Positions 52,541-62,434 are shown, numbered from the stretch's first letter. The stretch is DNA of 64,000 nt from Acidimicrobiia bacterium (GCA_022819825.1 JAJEGM010000013.1:1-64000); one strand, 5' to 3'. The notes: a model not told the origin generated them from the letters alone. Program-made: numbers and translations.

Positions 52541-53478
52541 TGACCGATCTACTCGCCATCGAGACCCCGACAGGGGCCGCCGATGCCGTGGCCGGGGTGC
52601 GCATCACCCCGGTGGACGCGGTGGGGCTGGAGCAACGGGCTGCCGCGCTGTGTACTCGGTCGATCAAAACTTCTTCCAAGGCGGCGGCGCTTGACTTGGC
52701 CATCCGGGTGATGGACCTGACCACCCTTGAGGGTGCTGATACGCCGGAGCGGGTTGAGGCCCTGTGTACCCGGGCCCGCCATCCCGACGCGGTCGACTGG
52801 TCGGTTCCCTCCGTGGCTGCGGTGTGCGTGTATCCCGAGTTGGTGCCGGTGGCCGCCGAGGCACTGGCCCACAGTGCGGTGGCGGTGGCCAGCGTGGCCG
52901 GAGGATTCCCGGCCGGACTGGCCCCTCTGGAGGCTCGGCTGGCCGAGGTCGCCTGGGCGGTAGCCGCGGGGGCCGACGAGGTGGACATCGTGCTGAACCG
53001 TTCGGCATTTCTGTCCGGGCGGTACCAAAAGGCCTATGACGAGATCGCCGGGGCCAAGCAGGCTTGCGGGTCGGCCCACCTGAAGGTGATTTTGGAGACC
53101 GGCGAGCTGGGGTCGTACGACCAGATCAGGCGGGCGTCGATGCTGGCCATGGTGGCGGGCGCCGATTTCATCAAGACCTCCACCGGCAAGATCGGCACCT
53201 CGGCTACCCCGGCTGTCGCCTTGTGCATGGCTGAGGCCATTCGGGACATGGCCGAGCAAACCGGGCGGTCCGTGGGCCTCAAGCTGGCCGGGGGAATACG
53301 CACCGCCAAGCAGGCCTGGCACTACCTGGTGATTGTGGGCGAGACATTGGGACCGGGGTGGCTGACCCCAGAGCGTTTTCGATTGGGCGCCTCCAGCCTG
53401 CTCAACGACGTGCTCATGCAGCGGGCCAAGCTCCGCGACGGCCGCTATCAGCGGCGGGAGGACTACAGCGTTGACTGA
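52540..53478 (+). CDS. deoC: Deoxyribose-phosphate aldolase
   Basis: 312 aa from GTG 52540. Class I aldolase TIM barrel: LKVILETGELGSYDQI contains the Lys that tunes the active site, and DFIKTSTGKIGTSAT contains the Schiff-base Lys. ASLACVYPELV-like segments (VCVYPELVPVAAEAL) are typical. It cleaves 2-deoxyribose 5-phosphate to acetaldehyde and glyceraldehyde 3-phosphate. First gene of a deoC - aldehyde dehydrogenase - half aldehyde dehydrogenase - nucleotidase operon, divergent from upp. Confidence 0.95.
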   Translation: MTDLLAIETPTGAADAVAGVRITPVDAVGLEQRAAALCTRSIKTSSKAAALDLAIRVMDLTTLEGADTPERVEALCTRARHPDAVDWSVPSVAAVCVYPELVPVAAEALAHSAVAVASVAGGFPAGLAPLEARLAEVAWAVAAGADEVDIVLNRSAFLSGRYQKAYDEIAGAKQACGSAHLKVILETGELGSYDQIRRASMLAMVAGADFIKTSTGKIGTSATPAVALCMAEAIRDMAEQTGRSVGLKLAGGIRTAKQAWHYLVIVGETLGPGWLTPERFRLGASSLLNDVLMQRAKLRDGRYQRREDYSVD

Positions 53479-54958
53479 CCGCTCGTCTCCAGGACACGAG
53501 GTGGCGCCGGTAGGCGATTTCGATCTCGAGTATGCAGCTGCCCCCGAATCCACCGCCCCGGTGCGCTTGGCCTCGCAGTACGGCCTGTTCGTGGGGGGCG
53601 AGATGGTGGAGCCGGCTGCCGGTCGGCTCGCCCCCACCGTCAACCCCGCCACCGGGGAGGCGTTGGCCGAAGTCAGCGTGGCCGATGCCGCCGACGTGGA
53701 CCGGGCCGTGGCCGCGGCCCGTACCGCCTGGGAAGGGGGATGGCGTGATCTGCCCGGTGCGGAGCGGGCCAAGTACCTGTACCGGGTGGCCCGGCTGCTA
53801 CAGGAACGGGCTCGGGAGTTCGCCGTGCTGGAGACGATAGATGGGGGCAAGCCCATCCGGGAGTCCCGCGATCTGGATATCCCGCTGGCCGCGGCCCACT
53901 TCTTCCACTACGCCGGTTGGGCCGACAAGCTCGACTACGCCTTCAGCGGCCGCCGGGCCGCACCCCTGGGAGTGGCTGCCCAGGTAATCCCGTGGAACTT
54001 CCCCTTGCTGATGGCGGCTTGGAAGCTGGCCCCTGCGCTGGCCTGTGGGAACACCGCGGTTCTCAAACCGGCGCCCACCACTCCGCTGACCGCTTTGCTG
54101 CTGGCCGAGGTGCTGCGTGACGCCGAGCTTCCCCCCGGCGTGGTCAACATCATCACCGGAGACGACGCCGCCGGGGCCGCGCTGGTGGCCCACCCCGGCG
54201 TGGACAAGGTGGCGTTCACCGGCTCTACCGAGGTGGGCCGGGCCATTGCCGCCGAGATGGCGGGGACCGGCAAGCGCCTCACCCTGGAGCTGGGGGGCAA
54301 GGCGGCCAACATCGTGTTCGACGACGCCGCCCTCGATCAGGTGACCGAGGGCATCGTGAACGGCATCTACTTCAACGGCGGCCAAGTGTGCTGCGCCGGA
54401 TCGCGCCTGCTGGTGCAGGAGACGGTGGCCGACACCGTGGTGGGCAAGCTCCAGCGGCGTATGGACACCTTGCGGGTGGGTGATCCGCTGGACAAGAACA
54501 CCGACATCGGGGCCATCAACTCCCAAGCCCAACTCGACCGCATCACCGAGTTGGTGGCTTCCGGGGTGGCTGAGGGGGCCGAGCTGTACACGCCGGAGTG
54601 CGTGCTGCCCGAGCGCGGCTTCTTCCACGCTCCGGCGCTGTTCACCAATGTGTCCACCGCCCACCGCATCGCCCAGGAGGAGATCTTCGGGCCGGTGCTG
54701 TCGGTGCTCACTTTCCGCACCGCCGAGGAGGCGGTGGACAAGGCCAACAACACGCCCTATGGGCTGTCGGCCGGCATCTGGACCGAGAAGGGGTCGCGCA
54801 TCTTGTGGATGGCCGATCGGATGCAGGCCGGCGTGGTGTGGGCCAACACCTTCAACCGGTTCGACCCGGCCAGCCCCTTCGGCGGCTACCGGGAAAGTGG
54901 CTACGGCCGCGAGGGCGGCCGGGCCGGTCTCCTGCCCTATGTGGAGTTGGTCGCATGA
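53471..54958 (+). CDS. NAD(P)-dependent aldehyde dehydrogenase
   Basis: 495 aa, TTG start overlapping the deoC stop by 8 bases. Catalytic residues are present: PWNFPLLMAAWKLAPALACGNT (oxyanion Asn), GSTEVG (coenzyme), LTLELGGKAANIVFDDA (general-base Glu) and FNGGQVCCAGSRL (nucleophilic Cys). The first 35 residues are an extra N-terminal stretch. In this operon it should oxidise acetaldehyde made by DeoC to acetate. The stop overlaps the next gene as ATGA. Confidence 0.93.
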   Translation: MTDRSSPGHEVAPVGDFDLEYAAAPESTAPVRLASQYGLFVGGEMVEPAAGRLAPTVNPATGEALAEVSVADAADVDRAVAAARTAWEGGWRDLPGAERAKYLYRVARLLQERAREFAVLETIDGGKPIRESRDLDIPLAAAHFFHYAGWADKLDYAFSGRRAAPLGVAAQVIPWNFPLLMAAWKLAPALACGNTAVLKPAPTTPLTALLLAEVLRDAELPPGVVNIITGDDAAGAALVAHPGVDKVAFTGSTEVGRAIAAEMAGTGKRLTLELGGKAANIVFDDAALDQVTEGIVNGIYFNGGQVCCAGSRLLVQETVADTVVGKLQRRMDTLRVGDPLDKNTDIGAINSQAQLDRITELVASGVAEGAELYTPECVLPERGFFHAPALFTNVSTAHRIAQEEIFGPVLSVLTFRTAEEAVDKANNTPYGLSAGIWTEKGSRILWMADRMQAGVVWANTFNRFDPASPFGGYRESGYGREGGRAGLLPYVELVA

Positions 54959-55830
54959 GTGATCGACTGGCGGTCAACAAGACCTACAAGCAGTTCATCG
55001 GTGGGGCATTCGAGCGCTCCGAGTCGGGCCGGTCGTATCCGGTGGTAGGTGCCGAGGACCAGCTCTTGGCCCACGCCGTCCAGGGGTCCCGCAAAGACGT
55101 TCGAGACGCAGTGGCGGCAGCCCGTTCGGCTCAAGAGGGCTGGGCCGGGCGCACGGCCTACAACCGGGGCCAGATCCTGTATCGGGTGGCCGAGGTGATG
55201 GAGTCCCGCCGAGACGAGTTTTGCGCCGAGGTGCTCCGGGCCGGTGAAGGGTGTACCGAGGCGGACGCGTCCGAAGAGACCGCGGCGGCCATCGACCGCT
55301 GGGTGTGGTACGCGGGCTGGGCCGACAAGTTCGCCACCGTGCTGGGCGGGGCCAACCCGGTGGCCGGTCCCTATTTCAACCTCAGCGTGCCTGAGCCGGT
55401 CGGCGTGGTGGGGATGGTGGCTCCCGACGAGCCGCCCCTGCTTCCCCTGGTGTCGCGGCTGGCCCCGGTGATCGTGTCGGGCAACACCGCAGTGGTGCTG
55501 GCCTCGGAGCGCTGCCCGCTGGCGGCCGTCACCCTGGCCGAGACCCTGGCGCTGAGCGATGTGCCGTCCGGGGTGGTCAACATCCTTACCGGCCATCAAG
55601 ACGAGCTCGTCCCGCCGTTGGCCGGCCATGTGGCGGTGGATTCGCTGGACCTCACCGGCTGCGATGCTGAATTGGCCGCCGAGGCGGCCCGCCAGGCGGC
55701 GGCCACCATCACCCGGGTGGTGAGCGCGTCGCCCGCCGAGCGGCAATGGGCTGTCGAGGCTGCTCAGAGTCCATACCTCATCGACGCCTTCTGCGAGACC
55801 AAGACTGTCTGGCACCCCAAGGGTCGATGA
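54955..55830 (+). CDS. Aldehyde-dehydrogenase-like protein lacking the catalytic domain
   Basis: 291 aa, ATG overlapping the previous stop (ATGA). It aligns with the N-terminal, coenzyme-binding half of ALDHs (YKQFIGGAFERSESGRSY, WAGRTAYNRGQILYRVAEVMESRRDEF, VGVVGMVAPDEPPLLPLVSRLAPVIVSGNT) but ends before the catalytic Cys domain, and the ELGGK Glu motif is missing. The frame is intact and ends with a normal stop, so it is not a decayed gene. It overlaps the full ALDH and the nucleotidase, so it may be a structural partner subunit, as seen with ALDH pseudo-domains. Confidence 0.82.
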   Translation: MSDRLAVNKTYKQFIGGAFERSESGRSYPVVGAEDQLLAHAVQGSRKDVRDAVAAARSAQEGWAGRTAYNRGQILYRVAEVMESRRDEFCAEVLRAGEGCTEADASEETAAAIDRWVWYAGWADKFATVLGGANPVAGPYFNLSVPEPVGVVGMVAPDEPPLLPLVSRLAPVIVSGNTAVVLASERCPLAAVTLAETLALSDVPSGVVNILTGHQDELVPPLAGHVAVDSLDLTGCDAELAAEAARQAAATITRVVSASPAERQWAVEAAQSPYLIDAFCETKTVWHPKGR

Positions 55831-56474
55831 GCGGAGGACCGTTTGTTTTCGGCGTCGACCTCGACGGAGTATGCGCCCAGCACACCTTGGCCTTCCGCAA
55901 GATCGTGGCCCAAGAGAAGGGCGTGCCCGAGGAGTCGCTGACTCTGGAATGCGGGTGGGGCTTCCAGGAATGGGGGTTTGAAGAAGGCGACTTCGAGGCC
56001 TATCACCGCCGGGCGGTGGCAGAGCATCGGATGCTGGCCGACATGCCGGCCATGCCTGGCGCGTCCAAGGCGCTGTGGCGGTTGTCGGAGGCCGGGGTGT
56101 GGATTCGCATCATCACCCACCGTCTCTACACCAACTGGGATCACGCCATCGCGGCGGGCGACACGGCAGAGTGGCTCGACAAGGCCAAGATCCCCTATCG
56201 CGACCTGTGCTTCGTAGGCGGAAAGTCGGCGGTGGACGCCCACGTCTACATCGAAGACGCCCCCCACAACGTCGAGGCTCTGCGGGCCGAGGGCCGAACC
56301 GTGATTGTGTTCGACCAGCCCTACAACCGAGACCTAGACCCGCCCCGGGCCACCTCTTGGGAAGAAGTGGAGGCCATGGTGTACGACGAGCTGGCCGCCC
56401 ATCAAGGCGCCGTCCAACACCAACTCCCCACCTTCGACCCCAGCACCGACCGCCTCGACGACCGTTCAGCCTAA
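55827..56474 (+). CDS. 5'(3')-deoxyribonucleotidase-like HAD phosphatase (NT5C type)
   Basis: 215 aa from ATG 55827 (ATGA overlap with the previous gene). FVFGVDLDGVCAQH is HAD motif I (D-x-D-G-V); IRIITHRLY is motif II (Thr), and VYIEDAPHNVEAL is motif IV. The layout fits the NT5C-type deoxynucleotidases that dephosphorylate deoxynucleoside monophosphates. It would feed deoxynucleosides into the salvage pathway encoded around it. It converges with the HAD gene at 56480 (5-bp gap). Confidence 0.82.
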   Translation: MSGGPFVFGVDLDGVCAQHTLAFRKIVAQEKGVPEESLTLECGWGFQEWGFEEGDFEAYHRRAVAEHRMLADMPAMPGASKALWRLSEAGVWIRIITHRLYTNWDHAIAAGDTAEWLDKAKIPYRDLCFVGGKSAVDAHVYIEDAPHNVEALRAEGRTVIVFDQPYNRDLDPPRATSWEEVEAMVYDELAAHQGAVQHQLPTFDPSTDRLDDRSA

Positions 56475-56479
56475 GACCC

Positions 56480-57166
56480 CTATTGGTCGGCCAGCCAGGG
56501 GGGGAGTTGGCGGATGTCGGAGAGTTCCACCCAGCTGTCGTGGGGAGAGATGGTGGCGTGCTCCAGGTCCCAGGTGAGGTGGTAGGGGATGTGGACGCCT
56601 CGGCCGCCGAGGGCGACCACGGGCTCGATGTCGGAGCGCACCGAGTTTCCCACCATCACGAATCGGTCGATGGCGATGTGGTGGCGGTCGAACAGGCGGG
56701 AGTAGGTGGACTGGTCCTTCTCGGCCACGATCTCCACTGCGTCGAAGTGATCGGCCAACCCGGAGGCGGCGATCTTGGTTTCCTGGTTCCACAGGTCGCC
56801 CTTGGTGATGAGCACCAGGCGATAGCGGTGCTCCAACGCTTCGATGGTCTCGGCTACTCCGTCGAGCAGCTCCACTGGGTGGGCGTGCATTTCCTTGGCC
56901 CAGCCCACAATGGTGTGGATCTCCTCCGCGGTGATCTGTCCTTCGGTGGCCTCGATAGCGGTCTCGATCATCGACAGCACGAACCCCTTGATCCCGTAGC
57001 CGAAGATGGCCACGTTGTGCCGCTCAAGTTCGATGAGCCGCTCGTGGAAGTCCACATCGGGCAGGTAACGGGCCACCAGATCGGCCATCCGCTGCTCGTA
57101 GTCGGCGAAGATCGACTCGTTGTGCCAAAGGGTATCGTCGGCATCGAGACCGACGGTTTCGATCAT
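56480..57166 (-). CDS. HAD-family hydrolase
   Basis: 228 aa from ATG 57166 (MIETVGLDADDTLWHNES); the tracked start 37 codons upstream crosses the add stop. HAD motif I is LDADDTLW, motif II LVLITKGDL, motif III K (KIAASGLADHF region) and motif IV MVGNSVRSDIEPVVALG. It is a small haloacid-dehalogenase-type phosphatase of the YjjG/phosphoglycolate group; substrate unknown. Located 49 bp after add, it may be the last gene of the nucleoside operon. Confidence 0.85.
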   Translation of the reverse strand: MIETVGLDADDTLWHNESIFADYEQRMADLVARYLPDVDFHERLIELERHNVAIFGYGIKGFVLSMIETAIEATEGQITAEEIHTIVGWAKEMHAHPVELLDGVAETIEALEHRYRLVLITKGDLWNQETKIAASGLADHFDAVEIVAEKDQSTYSRLFDRHHIAIDRFVMVGNSVRSDIEPVVALGGRGVHIPYHLTWDLEHATISPHDSWVELSDIRQLPPWLADQ

Positions 57167-57215
57167 GGGGAGCCTCTCCCCGAGGCCAATCCGAAGATTT
57201 CGATGGGAGCCGCGG

Positions 57216-58286
57216 TCACAGTGCCAGGGAGCCGTAGGCCGGCTTGACCACCTTGTTGATGATCTCCAAGCGCTCATCGAAGGGGATGAAGGCGCTCTTC
57301 ATGGCGTTGATGGTGAGCCACTGGATATCGGCCCACCCGAAGCCGAACTCGTCCACCAGCTGCATGACCTCTTGGGTCATGGAGGTGGCGCTCATGAGGC
57401 GGTTGTCGGTGTTGACCGTGACTCGGAACCGCAGGTCGCTCAGCACCTTGATGGGGTGCTCGGCGATGGACGGAGCTGCCCCGGTGTGGACGTTGGAGGT
57501 GGGGCACAGCTCGAGGGGGATGCGCCGGTCTCGCACGAAAGCGGCCAAACGGCCGAGTTTGGGAGTGCCGTCGGGGTGGAAGTCGATGTCGTCCACGATG
57601 CGGACCCCGTGGCCCAGCCTCTCGGTGCCGCAGTATTGCACCGCCTCCCAGATAGATGGGGGGCCGTAGGCCTCCCCGGCGTGGATGGTGAAGTGGAAGT
57701 TCTCCCGCTGGATCAGGTGGAATGCGTCGAGGTGGCGGGTGGGCGGGTTGCCGGCCTCGGCCCCGGCGATGTCGAAGCCCACCACTCCCTGGTCGCGGTG
57801 GCGTATGGCCAACTGAGCAATCTCCAGGGAGCGGGCCGCGGTGCGCATGGCGGTTAGCAGCGTCCCGATGCGGATATTCCGGTTGGCGCTACCGGCTTCG
57901 AATCCGGCCACCACCGCCTCCACCACCTCATCCAGGCTCAGCCCCGCTTCGGTGTGGAGCTCAGGAGCGAACCGCACCTCGGCATAGACCACTCCATCGT
58001 CGTCCAAGTCTTCGGCGCACTCGGCCGCCACCCGCTCCAAAGCGTCGCGGGTCTGCATGACCCCCACGGTGTGGGCGAACGTCTCCAAGTACAAGGTGAG
58101 GTCGAGACGGCTGGCCCCCCGCACCATCCACCGGGCCAGATCATCGGCATCGGTGGTGGGCAGATTGTCGTAGCCGGTCTCCGCCGCCAACTCCACCACG
58201 GTCTGCGGACGCAGCCCCCCGTCCAAGTGGTCGTGCAACAACACCTTGGGGGCAGCTCTTACTTCTTCGATTGTCGGATGTATCAC
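57216..58286 (-). CDS. add: Adenosine deaminase
   Basis: 356 aa from GTG 58286; the tracked TTG at 58316 overlaps deoA, and the GTG has a leaderless box. Metal and catalytic motifs: [46 protein letters not shown] and [12 protein letters not shown] (the metal Asp, where many have NTDDP). Converts adenosine and deoxyadenosine to inosine forms. It belongs to the importer - cdd - deoA - add run and has an extra promoter. Confidence 0.94.
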   Translation of the reverse strand: MIHPTIEEVRAAPKVLLHDHLDGGLRPQTVVELAAETGYDNLPTTDADDLARWMVRGASRLDLTLYLETFAHTVGVMQTRDALERVAAECAEDLDDDGVVYAEVRFAPELHTEAGLSLDEVVEAVVAGFEAGSANRNIRIGTLLTAMRTAARSLEIAQLAIRHRDQGVVGFDIAGAEAGNPPTRHLDAFHLIQRENFHFTIHAGEAYGPPSIWEAVQYCGTERLGHGVRIVDDIDFHPDGTPKLGRLAAFVRDRRIPLELCPTSNVHTGAAPSIAEHPIKVLSDLRFRVTVNTDNRLMSATSMTQEVMQLVDEFGFGWADIQWLTINAMKSAFIPFDERLEIINKVVKPAYGSLAL

Positions 58287-58299
58287 TGGCTTAAGGTTA
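58286..58299 (-). promoter_or_regulatory. Internal leaderless promoter box of add, overlapping the deoA stop
   Basis: Minus-strand TAACCT (58299-58294) followed by 7 nt and GTG 58286. The first three bases of the box are the TAA stop of deoA. Confidence 0.5.
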
Positions 58300-59565
58300 G
58301 GCAACTCGGTCGGCAATCAGGCGGCGAGGTTCAGGAGCGGTGTCGGCGATGGTCAAGGCCGAACTCAGGGCGTCGTGGGCCGTGGGCAATAGGGAGGGGT
58401 CTTCGGTGTGGAGTTCGGCGATGACCTCGCCGGCAGACACCCGGTCACCGTGTACACGGCGCAGGAGCACCCCGGCCGAGGCCGACACGTCGTCTTCTTT
58501 GCGGGCCCGTCCTGCGCCCAGCCGCCAGGCGGCCACTCCCACTGCCAGGGCATCAATGCGGTTGATCACCCCATCGGCCGGCGCGGTCCAGTGGTCCACC
58601 ACTTTTGCGGTGGGCAGGGGAGCGGTGGGATCGCCGCCTTGGGCGGCCACCATGGCCTGCCAGGCGTCCATGGCCTGACCGGAAGCCAGCACTTCGGCGG
58701 GGTCGGCGTCCAGGCTGGCCAATGCCACCATCTCTTGGGCTAGGGCCAGGGTCACCTCCTTCAAGTCGGCTGGTCCACCCCCGGCCAGTGCTTCCACCGC
58801 CTCGGATACTTCGAGGGCGTTGCCCGCGGCCAAGCCCAGTGGTTGGTCCATGTCGGTGAGTAGGGCCACGGTGTCCACCCCGTGGGCGTGGCCCAGTCCC
58901 ACCATGGTTCGGGCCAGCTCTTTGCCCATGGCCGGGTTGGGCAGGAACGCTCCCGAGCCGAACTTCACGTCCAACACCAGACCGGCGGTGCCCTCGGCGA
59001 TCTTCTTGGACATGATCGAGCTGGCGATCAGAGGGATCGACGCCACCGTGCCCGTCACGTCCCGCAAGGCGTACAGAACCCGGTCGGCGGGGGCCAGGTC
59101 AGCGGTGGCCGCCGCGATCACTGCGCCCACGTCTTGAAGTTGGGCGAGGAACTCGTCGTCGCTCAGGGCGGCTCGCCAGCCGGCGATGGCCTCCATCTTG
59201 TCGAGCGTGCCCCCGGTATGGCCCAGACCTCGTCCGGAGAGCTGGGGCACCGCTGCGCCGCAGGCGGCCACCAGCGGGCACAGCACCAGCGACACCTTGT
59301 CGCCCACCCCGCCGGTGGAGTGCTTGTCGACCGTGGGCCTTTCCAGGCTCGACAAATCCAGCCGCTGGCCGCTGTTGATCATGGCTGCGGTCCAGGTGGC
59401 CAGCTCTCGGGCCGACATGCCCCGCCACACGATGGCCATGAGCAGCGCGGCGGCCTGTTCGGCCGGGATTGCTCCCGTGGTGACCCCATCGATGAACCAG
59501 TTGATCTGCTCGTCGTTCAGCTCGCCGCCGTCTCGCTTGGCGACGATGACATCGACTGCGTTCAC
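58297..59565 (-). CDS. deoA: Thymidine (pyrimidine-nucleoside) phosphorylase
   Basis: 422 aa, GTG overlapping the cdd stop (GTGA). [25 protein letters not shown] is the hallmark phosphate-binding sequence, [18 protein letters not shown] the nucleoside site. [32 protein letters not shown] is also diagnostic. It phosphorolyses thymidine and deoxyuridine to base plus deoxyribose 1-phosphate. No phosphopentomutase is visible in the window to connect it to DeoC. Confidence 0.95.
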   Translation of the reverse strand: MNAVDVIVAKRDGGELNDEQINWFIDGVTTGAIPAEQAAALLMAIVWRGMSARELATWTAAMINSGQRLDLSSLERPTVDKHSTGGVGDKVSLVLCPLVAACGAAVPQLSGRGLGHTGGTLDKMEAIAGWRAALSDDEFLAQLQDVGAVIAAATADLAPADRVLYALRDVTGTVASIPLIASSIMSKKIAEGTAGLVLDVKFGSGAFLPNPAMGKELARTMVGLGHAHGVDTVALLTDMDQPLGLAAGNALEVSEAVEALAGGGPADLKEVTLALAQEMVALASLDADPAEVLASGQAMDAWQAMVAAQGGDPTAPLPTAKVVDHWTAPADGVINRIDALAVGVAAWRLGAGRARKEDDVSASAGVLLRRVHGDRVSAGEVIAELHTEDPSLLPTAHDALSSALTIADTAPEPRRLIADRVA

Positions 59566-59951
59566 GGCAGGTCGTCGGGGCCGAAGGCACCGGGCAGCAG
59601 ATCGCCCACGGTCTGGGTCTCGTTCACCTGGCAGCTGGCCCCGCCCGCCTCATAGAGCAGTTGGCGGCAGCGTCCGCACGGGGTGAGCGGGTTGCCGTCC
59701 CCATCGGTCACCGCCACCGCTACCAGCCGTCCGCCCCCAGTACGGTGCAAGTCGCCCACCAGGCCGCACTCGGCGCACAGCGTGAGCCCGTAAGAGGCGT
59801 TCTCCACATTGCAGCCGGTTACCACCCGGCCGTCGTCGGTCAGCGCGGCCGCGCCCACCGACAGCTTTGAGTAGGGGGCGTAGGCGCTCGCGGAGGCTTT
59901 ATGGGCAGCAGCCCACAACTCGCTCCACGGAATCGCCTGTTCAGTGCTCAT
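59562..59951 (-). CDS. cdd: Cytidine deaminase
   Basis: 129 aa, normal for the tetrameric type. Zinc and catalytic residues: VENASYGLTLCAECG (Cys-Ala-Glu) and LTPCGRCRQLLYE (PCxxC). Deaminates cytidine and deoxycytidine. It follows the importer permease by 15 bp and overlaps deoA by 4. Confidence 0.96.
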   Translation of the reverse strand: MSTEQAIPWSELWAAAHKASASAYAPYSKLSVGAAALTDDGRVVTGCNVENASYGLTLCAECGLVGDLHRTGGGRLVAVAVTDGDGNPLTPCGRCRQLLYEAGGASCQVNETQTVGDLLPGAFGPDDLP

Positions 59952-59966
59952 CTGACCTTGCTTCTA

Positions 59967-61277
59967 CTACTTACTTCGCTGGAAGGGCTGGCCCGCAGCC
60001 GCCGGTGGGATCGACCGGCCCACCGCCCCGGCCACCACTACTAGCGTGACAATGAACGGGAGGGCTTGGAGGAATTCGCTGGGAATCTCGAATCCGCTCA
60101 CCTCGACCCCCAGGAACTGGAGCCGGGTGCCCAGCGCCCGGGAGAAGCCGAACAGCAGCGCTCCGCCGAAGGCCCCCCACGGGGTCCACTTCCCGAAGAT
60201 CAGGGCGGCCAGAGCGATGAACCCCGCCGCGTTGGTCATGTTGTCTTCGAAGCGGGTTTGCGACTCCATGGAGAACCAGGCCCCGGCCAGACCGGCGATG
60301 AGCCCGCCCAAGATCACCGACTGATAGCGGATCCGCACCACGTTCACCCCCAGCGTCTCTGCGGCGTGGGGGTTCTCGCCGCACGACCGCACCCGCAGCC
60401 CCCACGGCGTGCGGAACATGACCAACCAGGTGCCGATCACCACCAGATACATCATCCAGTAGATGGGCTTGCCCCGGAACAGCTGGTCGCCGATCACCGG
60501 GATCTCCGACAGCAAGGGCAAGCCGAACTCGGAGGTGCCCACCCCGGTGGTGATGCCGGTTTTGACGATCACCTCTGAACGCAGGAAACCGGTTAGCCCC
60601 AGGGCGAACAGGTTGATCACCACGCCGCCCACGATCTGGTTCACCCCGAAGCGGATGGACAGCACGGCGAGGAGGGCGGCCACTAATCCGCCGGCCAGCA
60701 CTGAGATGAGGATGGAGAACCACAGCCACCCGGTGGACTGGGCATCTCCGATGGTGGCGTAGGTCATGTAGCCGATGCCCGCACCGGCCAGCATGGTGCC
60801 CTCGATGCCGATGTTGATGATGCCCGACCGCTCGCACCACAAGCCGGTGGTTGCTCCCAGTGCCAGCGGGGTGGCCAGCACTAGTGACTCGTTGAACAAG
60901 TTGACGATGTTGGTGCTGGGGTTGTCGGACAAGGCCAGGCTAAGCACCAGTAGTAGTGGAATCACCGCCAGCGCACTCAAGAGCCGGGCCGGGCTGGCCC
61001 ATCGTCGGGCTTCGGGCGGGGCGAATCCCAGCACTGCGGTGAGCAAGAACAGCACGCCGATGGCGACCACCCAGGTTGGGGGATGGAACCCGATTCCCGC
61101 CGGGTCAGGCGGCGGCTCGAAGTTGAACCGCCGACTGTTGCCGCTGATGGCCGGGGCGACCCCGGCGAGCAGCGCGATGCCCAGCAGTCCGAACACCAGT
61201 CCGGTGATCGACTGGCGATTCAGGCCAACCCGCCCTGAGGCCCCGGTTGCGCCCACGGCGTGCTCCACGGTGGTCAC
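59967..61277 (-). CDS. Nucleoside ABC transporter permease (YufQ/NupQ type)
   Basis: 436 aa, GTG overlapping the preceding permease stop (GTGA). About nine hydrophobic segments; LGATTGLWCERSGIINIGIEGTMLAGAGIGYM and NPHAAETLGVNVVRIRYQSVILGGLIAGLAGAW are the conserved motifs of BPD_transp_2 permeases. The N-terminus is extended by about 30 residues. Together with YufP- and YufO-like proteins it should import nucleosides. It is the gene just before cdd, tying transport to catabolism. Confidence 0.92.
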   Translation of the reverse strand: MTTVEHAVGATGASGRVGLNRQSITGLVFGLLGIALLAGVAPAISGNSRRFNFEPPPDPAGIGFHPPTWVVAIGVLFLLTAVLGFAPPEARRWASPARLLSALAVIPLLLVLSLALSDNPSTNIVNLFNESLVLATPLALGATTGLWCERSGIINIGIEGTMLAGAGIGYMTYATIGDAQSTGWLWFSILISVLAGGLVAALLAVLSIRFGVNQIVGGVVINLFALGLTGFLRSEVIVKTGITTGVGTSEFGLPLLSEIPVIGDQLFRGKPIYWMMYLVVIGTWLVMFRTPWGLRVRSCGENPHAAETLGVNVVRIRYQSVILGGLIAGLAGAWFSMESQTRFEDNMTNAAGFIALAALIFGKWTPWGAFGGALLFGFSRALGTRLQFLGVEVSGFEIPSEFLQALPFIVTLVVVAGAVGRSIPPAAAGQPFQRSK

Positions 61278-62434
61278 ACTGCCCCCTCGATGGAGGTGGC
61301 CTTGAACGGGCTCTGGTCGAGCTCGCGCACCCGGAACAAGTAGCGGACGATGGCGTCAGCGGCCACGAACAACAGCACCATGGCCTGGATTATCCTCACC
61401 ACGTCGATGGACACGTCGGCCTCCTGCTGCATCAGCGGCGCTCCCGACAGCATCGATCCCCACAGCAGGGCGGCAGCGATGATGGCTACCGGGTTGGTGC
61501 GGGCCAAAAGCGCAATGGCGATGCCGTCGAAGCCCATCAGGAAGAAGGTGCCCGGCTGGAAGAATCCGTTGGTGCCCGAGATCTCCGAGGCTGCGGCCAA
61601 GCCAGCGAAGGCCCCGGAAGCGGCCATCGAGGCCACGATCACCCGGTTTACGTTGATGCCGGCGTAGTGGGAGGCGTGGGGGTTCAATCCAACGGTGCCC
61701 ACCTCGAAACCGAACGTGGTGCGCTTGAGCACGAAGGCCACCACGAAACAAATCCCGACCAGGGCGAACAGCCCGACGTGGAGAACGGGCTGGCTGTCCA
61801 CCAACTCGGGCAGCACCGCGGTGTCAGAGATGGGATCGGTGCGGGGAACGGTGCTCTCGGTGTCTCGCAGCACCACCGGATCGCGGGAGTTCACCATCCA
61901 GCGGACCCCGAACAGCACCAAAGAGTTGAGCATGATGGTGCTGATAACCTCATGGGCGCCGGTCTTGGTTCGTAGCACGCCGGGAATCCCGCCCCAGATG
62001 GCACCGCCCATCGTGCCGGCGATGAGGATCAGTGGAATGGCCACGAAGCCGGGCAAGTCGGACATCCACGAAAGGGCGCCGACGTAAGCAGCGGTGATGC
62101 CGCCGGCCAGCAGCTGTCCCTCAGCGCCGATGTTGAACAGCCCGGCCCGGAAGGCGAAGGCCAAGGCCAGCGCCGATCCGATGAAGGGCACCGACCGGGC
62201 TACCGACCCCGCGATCTCGTCGCCCCCGCCCACCATGCCCCGCAGCAGCGCCCAGTAGGCGGTGAAGGGGTTCACCCCGATGATGGAGATCAGCACGCCG
62301 CCGACCACGAACGACAACAAGATGGCGTAGAGCGATACGTAAAGCGGCTGCAGCCGCCACGCCTCGGTGAGCACGCGGTGGATTTGGCTGGCCGCCCGGC
62401 CAACCCCGGCATTGGCGTTTCGGGCCCCGTTCAC
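61274..62434 (-). CDS. Nucleoside ABC transporter permease (YufP/NupP type)
   Basis: 386 aa, GTG start. About eight hydrophobic segments; AFRAGLFNIGAEGQLLAGGITAAYVG and GLNPHASHYAGINVNRVIVASMAASGAFAGLAAASEISG are typical of the family. Its start region is a tandem copy of the ATPase gene end (see repeat at 62425-62485). Confidence 0.92.
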   Translation of the reverse strand: MNGARNANAGVGRAASQIHRVLTEAWRLQPLYVSLYAILLSFVVGGVLISIIGVNPFTAYWALLRGMVGGGDEIAGSVARSVPFIGSALALAFAFRAGLFNIGAEGQLLAGGITAAYVGALSWMSDLPGFVAIPLILIAGTMGGAIWGGIPGVLRTKTGAHEVISTIMLNSLVLFGVRWMVNSRDPVVLRDTESTVPRTDPISDTAVLPELVDSQPVLHVGLFALVGICFVVAFVLKRTTFGFEVGTVGLNPHASHYAGINVNRVIVASMAASGAFAGLAAASEISGTNGFFQPGTFFLMGFDGIAIALLARTNPVAIIAAALLWGSMLSGAPLMQQEADVSIDVVRIIQAMVLLFVAADAIVRYLFRVRELDQSPFKATSIEGAV

